Source: an uncultured Prevotella sp. (GTDB taxonomy: Bacteria; Bacteroidota; Bacteroidia; Bacteroidales; Bacteroidaceae). Taken from it: a DNA stretch of 9,399 nt. The stretch is from contig CAMOQW010000068.1 of assembly GCA_946623195.1 (NCBI GenBank), positions 1 through 9,399 on the forward strand, given 5' to 3'. The notes beneath the pieces were generated by a model. It saw only the letters and a program-made list of their open reading frames with translations, did not search any database and was not told the origin of the DNA. Positions 6,459-9,399 of the stretch are shown piece after piece (the first letter of the stretch is position 1; each line of letters opens with the position of its first letter). The position numbers were made by a program, and so were the translations under genes.

Positions 6459-9029
6459 ATGACTATGACTAAAAAGGTACTTATTTCATTCCTGTCGGCA
6501 CTGCTGCCATTAGGCATCTCTGCCGCCAGCTATTCGTTGGGGCGCGTCAGTGTGCATGACCCCAGCATCGTGTGGGAACCCAACTCGAAGACCTATTACA
6601 TCTTCGGTTCACACCGTGACCATGCCAAGACCACCGACTTGATGAAGTGGACCAAGGTCACCGTGCCCTGGCAGACAGCCACCAGCAATAATGCCGCCAA
6701 CTTGGCAGCCTTCGTCACCCCTCAGGTGACCAAGGTGAAGAAAGGCGGTGCAGACGTCAACTTCAGCTTCAACGCCTTCGATTGGTCGAAGCGCGGCAGC
6801 ACTCGCAAGAACAATACTTACAGCGTAGACGGCATGATGTGGGCACCCGACGTCATCTACAACAAGGCCATGAAGAAATGGTGTATGTATCTCAGCGTCA
6901 ATGGCGACTACTGGTATTCCAGCATCATCTTGCTGACAGCCGACAACATCGAAGGCCCATACCGCTATCAGGCCCCCGTGGTCATCAGCGGCTTCTTCGA
7001 GAACAACTCTTATAAAGACACCGACCTGGAGATTGTCCTGGGCAATCAGGCTTCGCTGCCTGACCGATACAAGACAGGCGAAAAATGGGGCGAGCGCTAT
7101 CCCAACTGTATCGACCCCTGCGTGTTCTACGACGAAACGGGCAAGCTGTGGATGTCGTACGGCTCATGGAGCGGCGGCATCTGGATGCTGGAACTCGACG
7201 AGGAGACCGGCCTGCGCGACTACGACGTCACATATACGCTGACTGGTAAGGACAATGGTATCACCATCGACCCCTACTTCGGCAAGAAGATAGCCGGCGG
7301 CTACTATTCCTCCGGCGAGGCCAGCTACATTGAGTATGTCAACGGCTACTACTTCCTCTTTGTGACCAATGGCGGCCTGGCTGCCGGTGGCGTAGCCAGC
7401 GACTACAACAATGGCGGCTACCAAATGCGTGTGTTCCGCTCAAAGAACCCTGACGGCCCATACGTTGACAGCCACAACCAGACAGCACTCTACCCCAACT
7501 ACCTGCTGAACTTCGGACCTGACGAGAACGACGGCAACCGTGGTGTCAACATCTTCGGAGCCTACACCGGCTGGGGCTATCAGGCCACGGGCAACTACGG
7601 CGAGCGCTCGCAGGGGCATAACAGCATCATTGCCGCCGAGGACGGCCGCACCTATCTGGTCTACCACACCCGTTTCCAGAACCTGGGCGAAGGCCATCAG
7701 GTGCGCGTGCATCAGGTGTTCCAGAACAACAGCGGATGGCTGGTGGCAGCTCCCTTCGAATACACTGGCGAACAGGTGAAGAGTGCCGATATCGCCACCA
7801 CTCAGCAGATAGCCTCCGACAAGATTCCCGGCAAGTACAAGCTGCTCATCCATCCCTATAAACTTGACCACAGAAAGAAGGCTACTGCCCAGCCTGTAGA
7901 AATAGAACTGACGGCTGACGGCAACATCACCGGGGCGCAGACCGGCACATGGAACATCACGGAGGGTACTTCCTATATTCACCTGAAGATAGCCAACGCC
8001 CACTACTATGGCGTGATGGTGGAACAAACCCTGGAGCCCAAGGACGAGAAGGTGCCTGCCTTCACCGCGCTGTGTGCTACCACAGGCGTCACCGCCTGGG
8101 GCTACAGATATGATGCTGGCAGCGACACACCCGTGACTCCCGATCCTCCCGTCATGGCTACGTGGAAGTATGAGCAGGACTTCAGCAATACTGCCGACCT
8201 GACCATCGTTGGCGGCGGCACATTCGTTGAGGACGAGACCTTCGGCCACGCCTTCCAGAATGGCGGTGGCGCCGTGCGCAGCCACTACGTGCTGCTTCCC
8301 AGCGACGTATTGTCACACAGTGCCGAGACGCAGCAGATGACCATTGCCTTCTGGGTGAATGCCAAGAATGCCGGCAGCTTTGCTGACTATACTTACGCTC
8401 CTCTCTTCACGGCATTCGCCTCCGGTCCCAATGCCACCAATACCTTCCCGATGATGGCTCTGCAGAGCCGCGGTCCGGTGCAGGTGAACTGTAGCGGCTG
8501 GTGTGACTTCACGGGCGCCAATCACGTGGACGGCAAGGTGAACATCTACAACAAGAATGCCTGGGAGGCTGGTGATGCCAACTACAACTTCGTGCGCAAC
8601 TGGCTCGACGACAGCAAGTGGCACTACTATGCCATCACCTTCAAGGCCAATGAGGTGACACAATATCTGGACGGTGAGATTACCAACCAGTGGAACCTCA
8701 ACTCCAATGTCGACGGACAGAATGTCACGGGCCTCTTCAACAACGGTGCCGACCTGAAGTACATCTGCTTAGGCGGCAATCAGGCTTGGGACTGGACAGA
8801 CCAGGATGCCCGCTTCATGTTTGCCAAGGTGCTCATCCAGAACAATGCCATGTCGCAGGATGACATCAAGGCACGCATGACCTCCGACACCACGACAGGC
8901 ATCATGGCTGTCAAGGCTGACGGCGAATACGGCAAAGACTACCTGTTCGACCTCCAGGGCCGCAAGGTGAACAGCCTGCAGAAACCCGGTCTCTACATCC
9001 GCAACGGCAAGAAGGTAATCATCCGCTAA
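6459..9029 (+). CDS. Secreted GH43 endo-arabinanase-type enzyme with LamG-like domain and T9SS-type tail
   Basis: This is a predicted inverting glycosidase, most likely cutting alpha-1,5-arabinan. Residues 1-22 or 23 are a type I signal peptide (basic MTKK, hydrophobic core, GISA-A cleavage); there is no lipobox Cys. The five-bladed propeller covers about residues 28-440. It carries the GH43 triad: base Asp34 in VHDPS, pKa-modulating Asp219 in CIDPC followed by LWMSYGSWSGGI, and acid Glu287 in GEASYIEY. WAPD (Asp131) and SQGHNS (His387, probable metal-site His) also fit endo-arabinanases. Residues about 455-550 resemble the GH43 C-terminal beta domain (IELTADGNITGAQTGTW...WGYRY). A Pro/Thr linker (about 552-566) leads to a LamG/concanavalin-like domain (about 568-800). 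Residues 827-856 resemble a type IX secretion sorting tail. The length of 856 residues is well above the roughly 470 of two-domain Abn2-type enzymes. Met3 (6465) is an alternative start. Exact specificity (endo-arabinanase versus arabinofuranosidase or xylosidase) is not proven. Confidence 0.88.
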   Translation: MTMTKKVLISFLSALLPLGISAASYSLGRVSVHDPSIVWEPNSKTYYIFGSHRDHAKTTDLMKWTKVTVPWQTATSNNAANLAAFVTPQVTKVKKGGADVNFSFNAFDWSKRGSTRKNNTYSVDGMMWAPDVIYNKAMKKWCMYLSVNGDYWYSSIILLTADNIEGPYRYQAPVVISGFFENNSYKDTDLEIVLGNQASLPDRYKTGEKWGERYPNCIDPCVFYDETGKLWMSYGSWSGGIWMLELDEETGLRDYDVTYTLTGKDNGITIDPYFGKKIAGGYYSSGEASYIEYVNGYYFLFVTNGGLAAGGVASDYNNGGYQMRVFRSKNPDGPYVDSHNQTALYPNYLLNFGPDENDGNRGVNIFGAYTGWGYQATGNYGERSQGHNSIIAAEDGRTYLVYHTRFQNLGEGHQVRVHQVFQNNSGWLVAAPFEYTGEQVKSADIATTQQIASDKIPGKYKLLIHPYKLDHRKKATAQPVEIELTADGNITGAQTGTWNITEGTSYIHLKIANAHYYGVMVEQTLEPKDEKVPAFTALCATTGVTAWGYRYDAGSDTPVTPDPPVMATWKYEQDFSNTADLTIVGGGTFVEDETFGHAFQNGGGAVRSHYVLLPSDVLSHSAETQQMTIAFWVNAKNAGSFADYTYAPLFTAFASGPNATNTFPMMALQSRGPVQVNCSGWCDFTGANHVDGKVNIYNKNAWEAGDANYNFVRNWLDDSKWHYYAITFKANEVTQYLDGEITNQWNLNSNVDGQNVTGLFNNGADLKYICLGGNQAWDWTDQDARFMFAKVLIQNNAMSQDDIKARMTSDTTTGIMAVKADGEYGKDYLFDLQGRKVNSLQKPGLYIRNGKKVIIR

Positions 9030-9041
9030 CTACCTGTGGGT

Positions 9042-9399
9042 ATGCAGAAACCATTCCCTACTCTATTGATACTGTTGACCCTCTGTGCCTCCTTGGAGGC
9101 ATGGGGGCAACAGCGTCACAGATTTCCTCGCGAAGCCTTCCAGACCGACACCCCGATGGTGCACGACCCCGTGATGGCCTGTGAAGACAGCACCTACTAT
9201 ATCTTTGCTACGGGCATGGGTATCCAGCAGATGACGTCGAAAGACCGTAAGACGTGGACCGTGAAGCCTCAGCCCGTGATGACGGTGATACCGCAATGGA
9301 CACGCGACTCAGTGCCGGGATTTACTTCTCACGTCTGGGCACCTGACATCATCCGCTGGCACAACCGCTGGTGGCTCGCCTACAGTTGCTCCACCTTTG
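9042..9399 (+). CDS. Second GH43 arabinanase-like enzyme, 3'-truncated by window edge
   Basis: The gene starts 12 bases after the preceding stop and runs off the right edge, leaving 119 residues. The N-terminus (MQKPFPTLLILLTLCASLEAWGQQ) looks like a type I signal peptide with cleavage near LEA-W or WGQ-Q. Cys15 is preceded by Leu in TLC, which is a poor lipobox, so a lipoprotein is unlikely. The first GH43 propeller blades are present: base Asp42 in MVHDPVM, followed by the strand YYIFATG and the SKDRKTW segment, then SHVWAPDII (Asp102) and WWLAYS. This pattern matches endo-alpha-1,5-L-arabinanases of the Arb43A type, and differs from the preceding enzyme by its short distance from Asp to WAPD (60 residues here, 97 there). 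An in-frame GTG at 9036 is a less likely start. The pKa-modulating Asp and acid Glu lie beyond the window, so activity cannot be judged. Probably co-transcribed with the upstream GH43. Confidence 0.87.
   Translation, partial: MQKPFPTLLILLTLCASLEAWGQQRHRFPREAFQTDTPMVHDPVMACEDSTYYIFATGMGIQQMTSKDRKTWTVKPQPVMTVIPQWTRDSVPGFTSHVWAPDIIRWHNRWWLAYSCSTF

Noticed and set aside
7440..8285. 281-codon open frame on the minus strand inside the first GH43 gene
   Set aside because: It lies wholly antisense to a gene with clear domains and conserved motifs. Its low-complexity Val/Leu/Gly-rich protein is what codon bias toward C-ending codons produces on the opposite strand.
9084..9088. Lipobox at Cys15 of the second GH43 protein
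   Set aside because: The residue before the Cys is Leu where Gly, Ala or Ser is required, and plausible type I cleavage sites follow at residues 20-23.
9063..9296. 77-codon open frame on the minus strand at the right end
   Set aside because: It overlaps the start of the second GH43 gene, whose signal peptide and HDP/WAPD motifs are clear on the plus strand.

Overview
The window looks like part of a polysaccharide utilization locus (PUL) from a gut or rumen Bacteroidales, probably a Prevotella-like organism. The reasons are the adjacent SusC-like and SusD-like genes, Bacteroidetes-style lipoproteins, A/T-rich intergenic leaders, G/C-ending codon preference, and a Prevotella-style C-terminal tail (LFDLQGRKV...GLYIRNGKKVIIR) on a secreted enzyme. 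The genus is an inference; no rRNA or housekeeping gene is present to confirm it.

All genes read rightward. From left to right: (1) a SusC/RagA-family TonB-dependent outer-membrane transporter, missing its N-terminus at the left edge (1-2612); (2) its SusD/RagB-family surface lipoprotein partner (2634-4415); (3) a SusE-position surface lipoprotein made of three copies of a Trp-rich beta-type module, with an Ig-like spacer between copies 1 and 2 (4459-6384); (4) a hairpin with a T-tract that resembles an intrinsic terminator or attenuator (6401-6447); (5) a secreted GH43 arabinanase-type enzyme with a GH43 C-terminal beta domain, a LamG-like domain and a probable type IX secretion tail (6459-9029); (6) the start of a second, different GH43 arabinanase-like enzyme, cut by the right edge (9042-9399).

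The likely joint function is capture, cleavage and import of arabinan, such as the alpha-1,5-L-arabinan side chains of pectic rhamnogalacturonan I. The two GH43 enzymes would cut the backbone outside the cell or in the periplasm, the SusE-position protein and SusD-like protein would hold the glycan at the surface, and SusC would import oligosaccharides. The substrate is inferred from the GH43 type only. No regulator (HTCS, AraC or ECF/anti-sigma), GH51 or arabinose catabolic gene is visible, so they would lie outside the window.

There is no gene-free stretch longer than 75 bases. I saw no tRNA, rRNA, CRISPR array, insertion sequence or attachment site. The parts that depart most from a textbook PUL are the repeated WW-module lipoprotein, whose last two modules differ in base composition from the rest of the gene, and the terminator-like hairpin separating the binding/transport genes from the enzymes.
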